Positions 35,477-43,834 are shown, counted from the stretch's first letter. The stretch is 62,015 nt of DNA from Firmicutes bacterium AM41-11 (GCA_003480165.1 QUIQ01000009.1:1-62015); one strand, 5' to 3'. A program made the numbers and translations. Notes: generated by a model not told the origin, from the sequence alone.

Positions 35477-35923
35477 ATGAACCAGTATTTCGCATTTGCA
35501 CAAAAGATGTCGGTTGCGTATCAAGAACAATTTAAAGTTTTATGTAAAAAGTTCCATTTGTCGCAAACCGCTTTTGATATTTTATTGTTTCTTGCCAATA
35601 ATCCACAATACAAAACAGCGCGTGATATTGTGGAAATTCGCAGGTTAAAAGCCAACCTGGTTTCTATGAATGTGAATCGTTTGGTGGATGAAGGCTATCT
35701 GGAAAGAAAAGAAGTACCCGAGGATCGTCGTAAAACTGAACTCTTATGTACGAAAAAGGCCCAACCAATTATTCAGAAAGGGCAAGAACTTCAAAATCAA
35801 TTTTTTACGCTGTTGTTTGAAAAGGTGAAACCGGAACAGAAACAAGTGTTTTTCGAAGTGGTCCAACAGATGGTCAACAATTTAGATGAAATTATAATCG
35901 AAGGGAAGAAAGAGATATGTTAA
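35477..35923 (+). CDS. MarR-family transcriptional regulator
   Basis: A 148-residue winged-helix protein: KKFHLSQTAFDILLFLANNP (helix-turn-helix start), TARDIVEIRRLKANLVSMNVNRLVDEGYLER (recognition helix and beginning of the wing) and VPEDRRKTELLCTKKAQPII (wing tip and DxRxK-like segment), flanked by helices for dimerisation. ATG follows AAAGGAGA. It overlaps the TSUP permease gene by 7 nt, so it very likely controls its own operon through the palindrome at 35431-35451. The inducer is unknown. Confidence 0.9.
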   Translation: MNQYFAFAQKMSVAYQEQFKVLCKKFHLSQTAFDILLFLANNPQYKTARDIVEIRRLKANLVSMNVNRLVDEGYLERKEVPEDRRKTELLCTKKAQPIIQKGQELQNQFFTLLFEKVKPEQKQVFFEVVQQMVNNLDEIIIEGKKEIC

Positions 35924-36678
35924 AAATTTTACTTGTGACATTTTTAGCTGGTATGGGAGCAGGTCTTGGAACTGGTTTTGCGGGTATGAGTGCTGCTGCT
36001 GTTATCAGTCCATTATTGATTGCGTTTTTAGGGGTTAAGCCATATATGGCCGTAGGAATTGCCCTATCCAGTGATGTCCTGGCTAGTGCTGTCAGTGCAT
36101 ATACCTATGGAAAGAATAAGAACTTAGATATTCGCAATGGCTTGATTATGATGGTAACCGTTTTATTGTTTACGGTTGTAGGAAGCTATGTGGCAAGTCT
36201 TGTGCCTTCCCAAACCATGGGTGGATTCTCAGTTTTTATGACTTTCTTACTAGGCGTTAAATTTATTGTTCGCCCGGTTATGACAACCAAAGAGTCGATG
36301 GCAGCTGTTTCTAAAGAAAAACGGGCGAAACAATCCATTCTCTGTGGAATGTTGATTGGTTTTATCTGTGGTTTCATTGGCGCTGGTGGCGGTTTGATGA
36401 TGTTGTTGATCTTAACGAGTGTTTTAGGCTATGAACTAAAGACGGCGGTAGGAACGAGTGTCTTCATTATGGCCTTTACGGCTTTTACGGGTGCTTTTTC
36501 TCACTTTATGATCGGTGGCACGCCAGATTGGACCATCTTTATTCTCTGTGTGGCATTTACTTTTATCTGGGCGCGCATTGCAGCATTGTTTGCCAATAAA
36601 GCAGAACCAAAGACCCTAAATCGAGTTACGGGTGTGGTTTTAGTTATTCTTGGCTTGAGTATCTTTCTTTTTAGCTAA
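35917..36678 (+). CDS. TSUP family permease (TauE/SafE)
   Basis: A 253-residue membrane protein with about eight hydrophobic segments in two homologous halves: GTGFAGMSAAAVISPLLI in the first and CGFIGAGGGLMMLLILTSV in the second, both glycine-rich motifs of the sulfite/sulfonate exporter TauE/SafE family. Substrates of the family are sulfur-containing anions or organic acids; the MarR partner does not reveal which. It overlaps the end of the MarR gene. Its transcription would end at the hairpin 36705-36728 that also belongs to the malQ leader. Confidence 0.88.
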   Translation: MLKILLVTFLAGMGAGLGTGFAGMSAAAVISPLLIAFLGVKPYMAVGIALSSDVLASAVSAYTYGKNKNLDIRNGLIMMVTVLLFTVVGSYVASLVPSQTMGGFSVFMTFLLGVKFIVRPVMTTKESMAAVSKEKRAKQSILCGMLIGFICGFIGAGGGLMMLLILTSVLGYELKTAVGTSVFIMAFTAFTGAFSHFMIGGTPDWTIFILCVAFTFIWARIAALFANKAEPKTLNRVTGVVLVILGLSIFLFS

Positions 36679-36679
36679 G

Positions 36680-36704
36680 TGAATACGTTTTCATATGTTA
36701 TAAT
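36680..36704 (+). promoter_or_regulatory. cre site and extended -10 promoter of malQ
   Basis: TGAATACGTTTTCA (36680-36693) matches the cre consensus TGWAANCGNTNWCA with a single mismatch. TGTTATAAT follows (TATAAT at 36699-36704), an extended -10. CcpA binding here would cover the -35 region of malQ, consistent with carbon catabolite control of alpha-glucan use. Confidence 0.6.
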
Positions 36705-36728
36705 AAACTCCTGAGAAGGAGTTTTTTT
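36705..36728 (+). terminator. Hairpin serving as TSUP terminator and carrying the malQ ribosome site
   Basis: AAACTCC TGAGAA GGAGTTT followed by TTTT, ending at the malQ ATG. Transcripts from the malQ promoter (start near 36711) lack the left arm, leaving GGAG free as Shine-Dalgarno. Confidence 0.6.
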
Positions 36729-38222
36729 ATGCGTGGTGCTGGTATTTTATATCCCATTTTTTCGTTATCTTCCCCTTATGGGATGGGAACTTTATCAAAA
36801 GAAGCTTATGAATTTATTGATTTTTTAAAGGAAGCAGGACAAAGCTATTGGCAAGTATTGCCCGTTGGACCAACGGGATTTGGAGATTCTCCTTATCAAC
36901 CCGTTTCTAGTTTTGCCTTGAATCCTTATTTTATTGATTTAGAAGATTTAATTGAACGCGGACTTGTCACGCGTCAAGAAGTCGAGAGTTTTGATTATGG
37001 ACAAGATCTGACCCATATTGATTATGGGGCTTTATACGATGGACGTTGGGAAATTTTAAAAGAAGCCTATGTGCGCTTTAAAGGCGATGAGGATTATAAG
37101 GCCTATTGTCAAAAAGAAGCGGACTGGCTACAAGATTATGCCTTATATATGACTTTGAAACAGTTTAATGATGGCAAGTCTTGGATGGACTGGCCAGAAG
37201 GCTATCGCAATCGTGATCCAAAGGCTTTACAAGCCTTTATTGATGAGAAGGGGCATTATTTAGATTTTTATTGTTTCCAACAATTTATTTTGGACCAACA
37301 ATGGAAAAAGCTGCATGCCTATGCCAAAAGTCAGGGAATTCAGATTATTGGCGATATTCCTTTCTATTGCGCCATGGATTCTTGTGATACATGGAGTCAG
37401 TCGAAGAATTTACTTGTCGATGAAAAAGGCCAACCGAGCTATGTAGCCGGATGTTTACCGGATGCCTTTAGTGCAACAGGACAAATCTGGGGAAATCCTC
37501 TATATGACTGGGACAAGATGAAAAAAGCCAAGTATGACTGGTGGCTTTCGCGTTTTGGTCGGGCATATGAGCTGTTTGATGTGATTCGTATGGATCATTT
37601 CCATGGCTTTGCGGAATATTGTGCGATTCCTTATGGAGATGAAACGGCAGAAAACGGCATTCTTAAAAAAGGACCGGGTATGGATTTCTTTAAGGCTTTA
37701 AAAACAAAATATCCGGATTTGAAGATGATTGCCGAAGATTTAGGAACTAATACACCAGAAAAGGTGAAATTGTTGGAAGACACAGGTTTCCCTGGTATGA
37801 ATGTTCTACAGTTTGCGTTTACCGGTTATGGGCACGATAGTACCTACTTAACCCATAAACATAAACCAAACAGTGTGGTCTATACCGGAACCCATGACAA
37901 TCCAACCAGTCTTGAATGGTTGGGTACGCTCAATGATTATGAAAAAGAGTTTGTCGGAAAATACGTGCATTCGGATATTTACAATCCTGGAGGCTTTGTC
38001 TGGGACTTTATTCGTGAAGCCTATCGTTCGGTTGCGGATACATGTATTGTTCCTTTGCAGGACTTTTTAGTAAAAGGCGAAGAAGCCCGCATCAATCGAC
38101 CAGGCAGTACAGCTGCCAACTGGCAATGGCGCTTAGAACCACATTTCTTATCGCATGAACTGGCTGGTAGTATCTATGCCCTGACTGAAACATATGGGCG
38201 TTTACCGAAAGAAGAAAAATAG
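36729..38222 (+). CDS. malQ: 4-alpha-glucanotransferase (GH77)
   Basis: Amylomaltase that disproportionates maltodextrins in the cytosol, 497 residues. It opens with GILYPIFSLSSPYGMGT and has SYWQVLPVGPTGFGDSPYQ, the nucleophile motif VIRMDHFHGFAEY, the acid/base glutamate in MIAEDLGTNTPE and the third carboxylate in YTGTHDNPTSLEW, all intact. The ribosome site GGAG is part of the preceding hairpin. A near-perfect cre lies upstream. Followed after 9 nt by an amino-acid carrier gene, with which it may be cotranscribed. No glycogen phosphorylase or maltose transporter is in the window. Confidence 0.95.
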   Translation: MRGAGILYPIFSLSSPYGMGTLSKEAYEFIDFLKEAGQSYWQVLPVGPTGFGDSPYQPVSSFALNPYFIDLEDLIERGLVTRQEVESFDYGQDLTHIDYGALYDGRWEILKEAYVRFKGDEDYKAYCQKEADWLQDYALYMTLKQFNDGKSWMDWPEGYRNRDPKALQAFIDEKGHYLDFYCFQQFILDQQWKKLHAYAKSQGIQIIGDIPFYCAMDSCDTWSQSKNLLVDEKGQPSYVAGCLPDAFSATGQIWGNPLYDWDKMKKAKYDWWLSRFGRAYELFDVIRMDHFHGFAEYCAIPYGDETAENGILKKGPGMDFFKALKTKYPDLKMIAEDLGTNTPEKVKLLEDTGFPGMNVLQFAFTGYGHDSTYLTHKHKPNSVVYTGTHDNPTSLEWLGTLNDYEKEFVGKYVHSDIYNPGGFVWDFIREAYRSVADTCIVPLQDFLVKGEEARINRPGSTAANWQWRLEPHFLSHELAGSIYALTETYGRLPKEEK

Positions 38223-38231
38223 GAAAGAAAA

Positions 38232-39617
38232 ATGAAAATTGTACAATTTATTTATCAATGTTTATGGGGCGATTTAATTACGATCCCCTTAGGAAATGGG
38301 AGCAGCCTGGGTTTATCTCTATTAGTCATTATTTTGATCCCAGCGGGTTTATACTTTACCATTCGGACCCGCTTTCTTCCTTTCCGTTTGTTTCCGGATA
38401 TGTTGCGGATTACGATTTCGCATAATAAGAAGTCTGAAAAAGATTCAATTTCCGGCTTACAGGCTTTAATTGTTTCGACTGCTACCCGCGTTGGTATGGG
38501 AAACTTAGTTGGAGTCGTTGCAGCTATTTCAGCTGGAGGTGCAGGGGCTTTATTCTGGATGTGGATCATTGCCCTACTTGGTTCATCCACAGCTTTTGTG
38601 GAAGGAACCCTCTCCCAAATTTATAAAAAGAAAGATCCCCTCTATGGTGGTTTCCGTGGTGGACCAGCGTATTATATTCATGACTTTTTTACGAAAGGAA
38701 AAAATAAACGCTATTGTTTATTGGCTGTCTTGTTTGCGCTGTCAGGGTTATTGTGCTGGTGTGGAATCAGTCAGGTTATTTCTAATTCAGTAGCTTCGAC
38801 CTTTGATCATGCCTTTCATATTCCGCCTATTTACTCTACGGTTATCCTTGTTGTGATTTCGGCATTTATTGTCCTACGTAAGAATGCGAGTGTTCGTGTC
38901 TTAGATGTCGTTGTTCCGATTATGGCTGGTTGTTACTTCTTTATTACAATTTTTATCATTTGTAAGAACATCACCTTGTTGCCAGGGGTTTTCCGCCGTA
39001 TCTTCCTGGAAGCCTTTGGCTTAAGACAAGTTGCGGCTGGTGGTTTTGGTGCGGTTTTAATGAATGGAGCGAAACGTGGTTTATTCTCCAATGAAGCTGG
39101 ATCCGGTTCAGCACCTTGTGCCGCTGCGGCTGCGGATATTGATCATCCCGCAAAAGAAGGCTTGTTGCAGTCACTGGGTGTATTTATTGACACGATTGTA
39201 ATCTGTACGTGTTCGGCAATGATTATGTTGCTGGCACCAGAATCTTTGACAAGGGGATTAAATGGTATGGAATTGTTAGAAGCTGCCATGAATTATCATT
39301 TGGGTTATTTTGGGGTAGTATTTATTGCGGCTACTTTATGGCTCTTTAGCTTTTCCACCTTTATTGGTATCTTGTTCTATGCTCGCAGCAATGTGGCTTA
39401 TTTATTTGGCGATAACTGGTTAAGTCAAACTCTATATAAGATCTTAGCTTTAGTGATGTTATTTATCGGTGGTTTGGCAACCTATACTTTTGTCTGGGAT
39501 CTAGGGGATATTGGAATTGGTCTTATGACGATTTTCAATATGATTGCCCTCGTTCCTTTGGCGGGTAAGGCTATCGAGTCTTTAAAAGATTATGAACAAA
39601 AAAAGGCAAGTAGTTAA
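38232..39617 (+). CDS. Sodium:alanine symporter (AGCS family)
   Basis: Membrane carrier of 461 residues with about ten hydrophobic segments. AGCS features seen are ARVGMGNLVGVVAAI-like TRVGMGNLVGVVAAISAGG, GGFRGGPAYYI, GGFGAVLMNGAKRGLFSNEAGSGSAP and STFIGILFYA. Family members (AlsT, GlnT, AgcS) import alanine, glycine or glutamine with sodium; exact substrate is uncertain. Ribosome site GGAAAGAAAA is weak. Terminated by the hairpin at 39607. Confidence 0.93.
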   Translation: MKIVQFIYQCLWGDLITIPLGNGSSLGLSLLVIILIPAGLYFTIRTRFLPFRLFPDMLRITISHNKKSEKDSISGLQALIVSTATRVGMGNLVGVVAAISAGGAGALFWMWIIALLGSSTAFVEGTLSQIYKKKDPLYGGFRGGPAYYIHDFFTKGKNKRYCLLAVLFALSGLLCWCGISQVISNSVASTFDHAFHIPPIYSTVILVVISAFIVLRKNASVRVLDVVVPIMAGCYFFITIFIICKNITLLPGVFRRIFLEAFGLRQVAAGGFGAVLMNGAKRGLFSNEAGSGSAPCAAAAADIDHPAKEGLLQSLGVFIDTIVICTCSAMIMLLAPESLTRGLNGMELLEAAMNYHLGYFGVVFIAATLWLFSFSTFIGILFYARSNVAYLFGDNWLSQTLYKILALVMLFIGGLATYTFVWDLGDIGIGLMTIFNMIALVPLAGKAIESLKDYEQKKASS

Positions 39618-39633
39618 TACTACTTGTTTTTTT
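39607..39633 (+). terminator. Terminator of AGCS gene
   Basis: CAAGTAGT TAAT ACTACTTG hairpin plus T7, including the stop codon. Confidence 0.85.
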
Positions 39634-39637
39634 GATG

Positions 39638-39643
39638 TAAAAT
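39638..39643 (+). promoter_or_regulatory. -10 box 6 nt before the alcohol dehydrogenase ATG
   Basis: TAAAAT preceded by TG ends 6 nt before ATG 39650 and no Shine-Dalgarno is present, so the mRNA is probably leaderless. No clear -35. Confidence 0.45.
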
Positions 39644-39649
39644 AGAACT

Positions 39650-40828
39650 ATGAAAACAACAGATCGAATTTTTCAAAAAGGCATGGCATTAGGTCTTCAT
39701 GTCATAAAGATGAAACAACCCGTAAAAATCGAAGGGGAACATGCTTTGCAGCGTATCTCGCAAATCCTCGCGTATGAGAATTGTTCGCGCCCTTTGATTG
39801 TGACTGGCCCCAGGGTTTCGAAGACGGATTTTTTTCAATCGCTGCTTGCTTCTTTAAACGAGGTAGAAGTTTTTGATGAAGTACAGCCAGATCCGAATAT
39901 TCAATTGATTGAAAAAATGGTAATGGTCTATAAAGAAAAAGAATGCGATTGTTTTATCGGCATTGGGGGCGGGTCCAATATGGATGCTATGAAGGCATGT
40001 GCGGCTCGTATTGCCTGTCCGAATAAAAGTATCCCGCAAATGAAAGGAACCATGAAGATCCGAACCTCGTTGCCACTGATGATTGCGGTACCAACCACCG
40101 CTGGAACGGGATCGGAATGTACTATTGCGGCAGTGATTACCGATGGAAATCATAAGTATTCTTTAAATGATCCAGTATTGTGTCCAGATTATGCGATTTT
40201 AGATCCTTGGACAACCGTAACGATGCCCGCTAGTGTAACGGCCAATACAGGAATGGATGCCTTGACGCATGCGGTAGAAGCGTATTTGAATACACCATAC
40301 CATCAAAAGAATACGGCTATGTATTGTGAAAATGCCGTTCGTTTGATTTTTGATAATTTATTGAAAGCCTATCGGAATCCTCAAGATATAGAAGCCAGAG
40401 AACATATGTTAGATGCCAGTTATCAAGCAGGCCTGGCTTTTACAGTGGCTTGTGTAGGAAATGTTCATGCGCTTGCGCATACGGTGGGTGGTTTATATCA
40501 TGTGCCACATGGATTGGCCAATGCGATTTTATTGCCTATCGTTTTAGAAGCTTATGGGTCAAGAATCGAAAAGGAATTAGCGCATTTAGCTAGAGTGATT
40601 GGTATGGAAGAAGCGGATGATGCCATCTGTGCCCAGCTTTTTATTCAACGTATTCGTTATTTAAATCAGAGTATGGGAATTCCGTCGACTTTTACCTGTA
40701 TTGAAAAAAAGGACTTGGATACAATGGCAAGCTGGGCAGACCAAGAAGCCAATCCGCTCTATCCTGTACCGGTTATTTTTACCCAAAAAGATTTCAAAAA
40801 CGTCCTGTCTAAGGCGGGTAAGCTGTAG
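39650..40828 (+). CDS. Iron-containing alcohol dehydrogenase
   Basis: A group III (Fe-type) NAD(P)-dependent alcohol dehydrogenase, 392 residues. The N-terminal Rossmann-like half has FIGIGGGSNMDAMKACAA and VPTTAGTGSEC; the C-terminal half supplies the metal ligands in TGMDALTHAVEAYL (Asp, His) and CVGNVHALAHTVGGLYHVPHG (two His). Likely interconverts short-chain alcohols and aldehydes in fermentation. The ATG lacks a Shine-Dalgarno and follows a -10 box at 6 nt, suggesting leaderless initiation. Monocistronic. Confidence 0.93.
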   Translation: MKTTDRIFQKGMALGLHVIKMKQPVKIEGEHALQRISQILAYENCSRPLIVTGPRVSKTDFFQSLLASLNEVEVFDEVQPDPNIQLIEKMVMVYKEKECDCFIGIGGGSNMDAMKACAARIACPNKSIPQMKGTMKIRTSLPLMIAVPTTAGTGSECTIAAVITDGNHKYSLNDPVLCPDYAILDPWTTVTMPASVTANTGMDALTHAVEAYLNTPYHQKNTAMYCENAVRLIFDNLLKAYRNPQDIEAREHMLDASYQAGLAFTVACVGNVHALAHTVGGLYHVPHGLANAILLPIVLEAYGSRIEKELAHLARVIGMEEADDAICAQLFIQRIRYLNQSMGIPSTFTCIEKKDLDTMASWADQEANPLYPVPVIFTQKDFKNVLSKAGKL

Positions 40829-40856
40829 TTGAATTTGGGTAAAATCGTTTTATAAT
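40829..40856 (+). promoter_or_regulatory. Promoter of universal stress protein gene
   Basis: TTGAAT (40829-40834), 16-nt spacer, TATAAT (40851-40856); AGGAGAGG follows as ribosome site. Confidence 0.7.
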
Positions 40857-40878
40857 AGAACTAGGAGAGGTATGTAAA

Positions 40879-41289
40879 ATGAAAAAATTATTATTGCCAA
40901 TTGATGGAACAAAACGTAGTCTTCAAACCATCGACTGGGTTTTGAACAACTATAATGCGAAAGAGGTATCCGTTACATTGATGATGGTGGCTGATTCAAT
41001 GGATGTATTTGAAATGAAAGATAAAGCCACATCGGCTCAAGATTACATGATGCGAACGATGAAACATGATGCGCAGGCTTTGATCAACAAAGGCTTTGAT
41101 GTTTCTTTTGATACAGAATATGGTCAAGCAGGAGACCAAATTGTGAAATACGCCAAGAAAGAAGCATTTGATGCGATTATCATGACAAAATCAACCAAAG
41201 AAGGTTGGTTCTCTACGATTGGTTCAGTAACCGCAAATGTTGTGAAGTATGCTTCCACATTGGTTATGATTATTCCTGAAACGAAATAA
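40879..41289 (+). CDS. Universal stress protein (UspA family)
   Basis: A 136-residue single Usp domain: KKLLLPIDGTKRSLQTIDWVL at the N-terminus, DIVKYAKKEAFDAIIMTKSTKE-type central strand, and FSTIGSVTANVVKYASTLVMII at the C-terminus. The usual ATP-binding pattern G-2X-G-9X-G(S/T) is only partly kept: the final GSVT is present but the earlier glycines are replaced, so it may belong to the non-ATP-binding type. Role in stress or growth arrest is inferred from family. Confidence 0.88.
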   Translation: MKKLLLPIDGTKRSLQTIDWVLNNYNAKEVSVTLMMVADSMDVFEMKDKATSAQDYMMRTMKHDAQALINKGFDVSFDTEYGQAGDQIVKYAKKEAFDAIIMTKSTKEGWFSTIGSVTANVVKYASTLVMIIPETK

Positions 41290-41292
41290 GTA

Positions 41293-41553
41293 TTAGAGTG
41301 AACACGTGTTCACTCTATTTTTTTTCGTCGTGGCATAAGTCTTCTTTTTGTGAGAAGTGAGGTATTTTATGACAAAGCCAATCGCAAAAAGCATCGCCAT
41401 AATTACTCGATATCCAACCAGGTTTTCAAAATTGATGAAAAGAATATAGGCAATGCTGTAAACCGGCAGTAAAACTAAGGCCCAGCGGGCATTGTAAAGG
41501 TATGTAGTAAAGAGAAAAAATAATCCAGCAGATATGATGAATGAGAGTATCAT
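41293..41553 (-). CDS. Small membrane protein of unknown function
   Basis: An 86-residue protein with three predicted membrane segments: LSFIISAGLFFLFTTYLY, ALVLLPVYSIAYILFI and RVIMAMLFAIGFVIKYL, then a basic tail HKKKTYATTKKNRVNTCSL. No family recognised. AAGGATG precedes the ATG at a short spacing. The C-terminal residues are encoded by the terminator of the converging usp gene, so the end of the protein is fixed by that hairpin. Divergent from the YhhN gene. Confidence 0.55.
   Translation of the reverse strand: MILSFIISAGLFFLFTTYLYNARWALVLLPVYSIAYILFINFENLVGYRVIMAMLFAIGFVIKYLTSHKKKTYATTKKNRVNTCSL
41295..41325 (+). terminator. Terminator of usp gene
   Basis: AGAGTGAACAC/GTGTTCACTCT perfect palindrome followed by ATTTTTTTT. 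The last codons of the converging membrane protein gene are encoded within it. Confidence 0.85.
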
Positions 41554-41688
41554 AGAACATCCTTCCTTTCTTTTGATAGGCTCACTATATCGTTTAATGT
41601 GACATTATATATGCATATATGAAAGAATCTTTGAAAGCGCTGTTTTTATGAATCGCTTTTTGATAAGATGTAGGTGGAGATAAAAAAT

Positions 41689-42372
41689 ATGTGGTGGATA
41701 TGGTGTATTTTAGGCGCAATATTCTGTGCCTTATTTTTAAAAGAACGCATGGCAGGAAGAAATTTACGTTCCGTATTTTTAAAGGCGATGACATCGACTT
41801 GTTTCTTCTTGATGGCCTGGCAGGGTTTGTTTCAATGTCAAACGATCAGCTTTGGCTTATGGTTTGTCGCAGCTTGTTTCTTTGGCTTGATGGGTGATGT
41901 TTGGCTGGGTTTAAAATGGACCTATCCAAAACAAGATACGATGTTTACTTTTGCCGGCTTTGTCTGCTTTTCCGTGGAACACTTTTTCTTGTTGATGGGG
42001 TTGGTTTTATATACGGGACATCCGGTTGCTCTACTATTTGCCTTGATTTTGGCCATGATTCTAAGCTATGTAGTTGTTGGCATGGAAAAGAAGATGAAAT
42101 TAAAGTATGGATACTTTAAGGGAATTTCTTTGATTTATGGATCACTTTTGTTTTCGGTTCCTATCTTTTCTTTCCTCTTGTGTTGTTTCCATCATTTTCA
42201 AGGAATGTATGTCTGGACTTTATTGGCTGGATTATTCTTTATGGCTTCGGATCTGATTTTAAGTGGCACATATTTTGGCGAAGGAAAAGATCGACCAATT
42301 CATATTATTTCTAATCATATTTTGTATTTTATGGCGCAATTTATATTGGCATATGTCATTTGGATTTGTTAA
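41689..42372 (+). CDS. YhhN/TMEM86 family membrane protein (lysoplasmalogenase-like)
   Basis: A 227-residue protein with about eight hydrophobic segments. The YhhN signature positions are FFGLMGDVWLGLKW and FMASDLILS, whose aspartates are the putative catalytic residues of the family; eukaryotic relatives hydrolyse lysoplasmalogen. Plasmalogens do occur in anaerobic Firmicutes, so a lipid-cleaving role is reasonable but unproven. ATG 41689 is placed 7-9 nt behind AGGTGGAG; the in-frame GTG at 41674 overlaps that site. Confidence 0.8.
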   Translation: MWWIWCILGAIFCALFLKERMAGRNLRSVFLKAMTSTCFFLMAWQGLFQCQTISFGLWFVAACFFGLMGDVWLGLKWTYPKQDTMFTFAGFVCFSVEHFFLLMGLVLYTGHPVALLFALILAMILSYVVVGMEKKMKLKYGYFKGISLIYGSLLFSVPIFSFLLCCFHHFQGMYVWTLLAGLFFMASDLILSGTYFGEGKDRPIHIISNHILYFMAQFILAYVIWIC

Positions 42373-42397
42373 GGACATCATACGATGTCCTTTTTTT
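42373..42397. terminator. Terminator between converging genes
   Basis: GGACATC ATAC GATGTCC hairpin with T7. The stop codon of the minus-strand GIY-YIG gene lies within it. Confidence 0.85.
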
Positions 42398-42629
42398 GAA
42401 TCAGCTTTTCTTTTTCTTGTCGGGATAATTGTTTGATCTGATATTCCCGACTTAAGGCTTCGGATTTTGTTTCGAAGGTTTCATAGTAAACCAACTTTAC
42501 TGGGCGTCGGGCTTTTGTGTATTTGGCACCTTTTCCGGCATTATGGGCTTGGATTCTGGCTTCTAAGTGATTGGTCCAACCGGTATAGTAGGTGGAATCG
42601 CTGCATTGGACAATATAGGTATAGTTCAT
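42378..42629 (-). CDS. GIY-YIG nuclease superfamily protein (UPF0213 type)
   Basis: An 83-residue stand-alone GIY-YIG domain: YTYIVQCSDSTYYTGWT holds the two tyrosine-containing strands (YIV...YTG), with RIQAHNAGKGAKYTKARRPVKLVYYE and the glutamate-containing helix SEALSREYQIKQL. YhbQ/UPF0213 proteins have weak nuclease activity in vitro; physiological role is unclear. The gene ends in TGA. Convergent with the YhhN gene. Confidence 0.92.
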   Translation of the reverse strand: MNYTYIVQCSDSTYYTGWTNHLEARIQAHNAGKGAKYTKARRPVKLVYYETFETKSEALSREYQIKQLSRQEKEKLIQKKDIV

Positions 42630-42709
42630 GGAAGTATTGTAACATAGTCAAAATTCCTGCATAAATAATGTCAGTTTCTTCTTTAAGCTACAGGTATGGA
42701 GGAATTCGT

Positions 42710-43060
42710 ATGGCTATACAATTAACACAAGAACAATTTAATCGCATTTATCAAGAATATGCCGGAAAGGACTTTGGCTTTGAGGCTTTTAGCTCGTTAA
42801 GAGAACTGCTGGATTATGTTCTACATACCTATGATGCAGATCCCCAAGAGCTCGAATCTCGCATTTTGGAATTATATGATTATAATAAAGACATCACCAA
42901 TATTGCCTTAGAAGATCAATCGGTCCAGATCCTTCGGGTAGAGAATCAATGGATATATATTTATCAAACGCTGGACTTTGATATCTTTGAAGCAATGAAG
43001 GAGAGTTGGATTCAAATGAAAATGCATCCATCCAGGTATTTTATCCAAGAAAGGAAATAG
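42710..43060 (+). CDS. Hypothetical protein, 116 residues
   Basis: I do not recognise this family. It is a soluble, acidic, mostly helical protein: LTQEQFNRIYQEYAGKDFGFEAF, LRELLDYVLHTYDADPQELE and a C-terminal MKESWIQMKMHPSRYFIQ. There is no signal peptide, membrane span or cysteine. ATG 42710 follows GGAGG at 8 nt; the longer in-frame ATG at 42668 has no site. It stands 4 nt before the cupin gene, so the two are probably cotranscribed. Confidence 0.65.
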   Translation: MAIQLTQEQFNRIYQEYAGKDFGFEAFSSLRELLDYVLHTYDADPQELESRILELYDYNKDITNIALEDQSVQILRVENQWIYIYQTLDFDIFEAMKESWIQMKMHPSRYFIQERK

Positions 43061-43064
43061 AAAA

Positions 43065-43382
43065 ATGAATCTGAATAGTAAGGAAATATTTGCTCTAAAA
43101 GACTTGTTGCCATATCAAGAAGGCAGCATTGTCAATCGTGATATTGTCAATGGGGATAAGGTGAAATTTGTCTTGATGAGCTTTGATGCAGGCTGTGCAT
43201 TAAGTGAACATGCAGCGCCAGGCGAAGCTTTGATTTTTGCCTTAGAAGGACAAGGCGTGATTGGTTATGAAGGAAAAGAGTATCCAATTCAAGCAGGACA
43301 AAACTTTAAGTTTGATAAAAATGGAATGCATAGCGTAAAAGCTGTTACTCCATTTAAGATGGCTTTACTATTGACCTTATAG
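43065..43382 (+). CDS. Small cupin-domain protein
   Basis: A 105-residue single cupin. Motif 1 is degenerate (SFDAGCALSEHAAPGEALIFALEGQG) and motif 2 is YPIQAGQNFKFDKNGMHSVKAV; His in SEHAAP, Glu in GEALIF and His in GMHSV can form the metal site. Likely a small metal-dependent isomerase, dioxygenase or sensor; function not assigned. AAAGGAAA precedes the ATG. Followed by a terminator. Confidence 0.85.
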   Translation: MNLNSKEIFALKDLLPYQEGSIVNRDIVNGDKVKFVLMSFDAGCALSEHAAPGEALIFALEGQGVIGYEGKEYPIQAGQNFKFDKNGMHSVKAVTPFKMALLLTL

Positions 43383-43411
43383 TACTGAGTGGAAACACTC
43401 AGTATTTTTTT
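43383..43411 (+). terminator. Terminator of the cupin gene
   Basis: TACTGAGTG GAAA CACTCAGTA hairpin and T7. Confidence 0.9.
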
Positions 43412-43412
43412 A

Positions 43413-43443
43413 TTGACATAGATATATACTGTTATATACTGTT
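43413..43443 (+). promoter_or_regulatory. gntR promoter with tandem 10-bp repeat
   Basis: TTGACA (43413-43418), 16-nt spacer, TATACT (43435-43440). ATATACTGTT occurs twice in perfect tandem (43424-43433 and 43434-43443), overlapping the -10, and GTTATATAC spans the junction as a near-palindrome. This is a good candidate for autorepression by the GntR product. Confidence 0.65.
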
Positions 43444-43456
43444 TATAGGTGATTTG

Positions 43457-43834
43457 ATGCAGTTACATATTAATGGTGCAAGTATGATTCCCATTTATGA
43501 ACAAATTGTGGATCAAGTAAAAAGTAAGATATTAAAAGGGACCATCGAAGAAAATACCTGTTTACCAAGTGTCAGACAATTATCGAAAGAATTGCGAATT
43601 TCCGCACTTACGGTAAAAAAGGCCTACGATACCTTGGAACAGGAAGGTTTCACTAAAACCATTCATGGGAAAGGTACCTATGTTTTGGCTTGCAAGAGCG
43701 AATTGGTCCAGGAAGAAAGACAAAAGGAAGTACAAGCCTATTTTGAAAAAGCAATTCAAAAGGGGCAACAATCCGGTTTGAGTAAACAAGAAATACAAGA
43801 TTTGTTTGAAGTCTTATTGGAGGATGTGCGATGA
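43457..43834 (+). CDS. GntR-family regulator, YtrA type
   Basis: A 125-residue short GntR protein: winged helix MIPIYEQIVDQVKSKILKG, CLPSVRQLSKELRISALTVKKAYDTLEQEGF and KTIHGKGTYVL, then a small helical tail (about 75-125) without a large effector domain, as in the YtrA subfamily. Such regulators usually sit in front of ABC-2 type transporters they repress, as here: its stop overlaps the ABC ATPase gene (ATGA). Operator candidate at 43424-43443. Confidence 0.93.
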   Translation: MQLHINGASMIPIYEQIVDQVKSKILKGTIEENTCLPSVRQLSKELRISALTVKKAYDTLEQEGFTKTIHGKGTYVLACKSELVQEERQKEVQAYFEKAIQKGQQSGLSKQEIQDLFEVLLEDVR

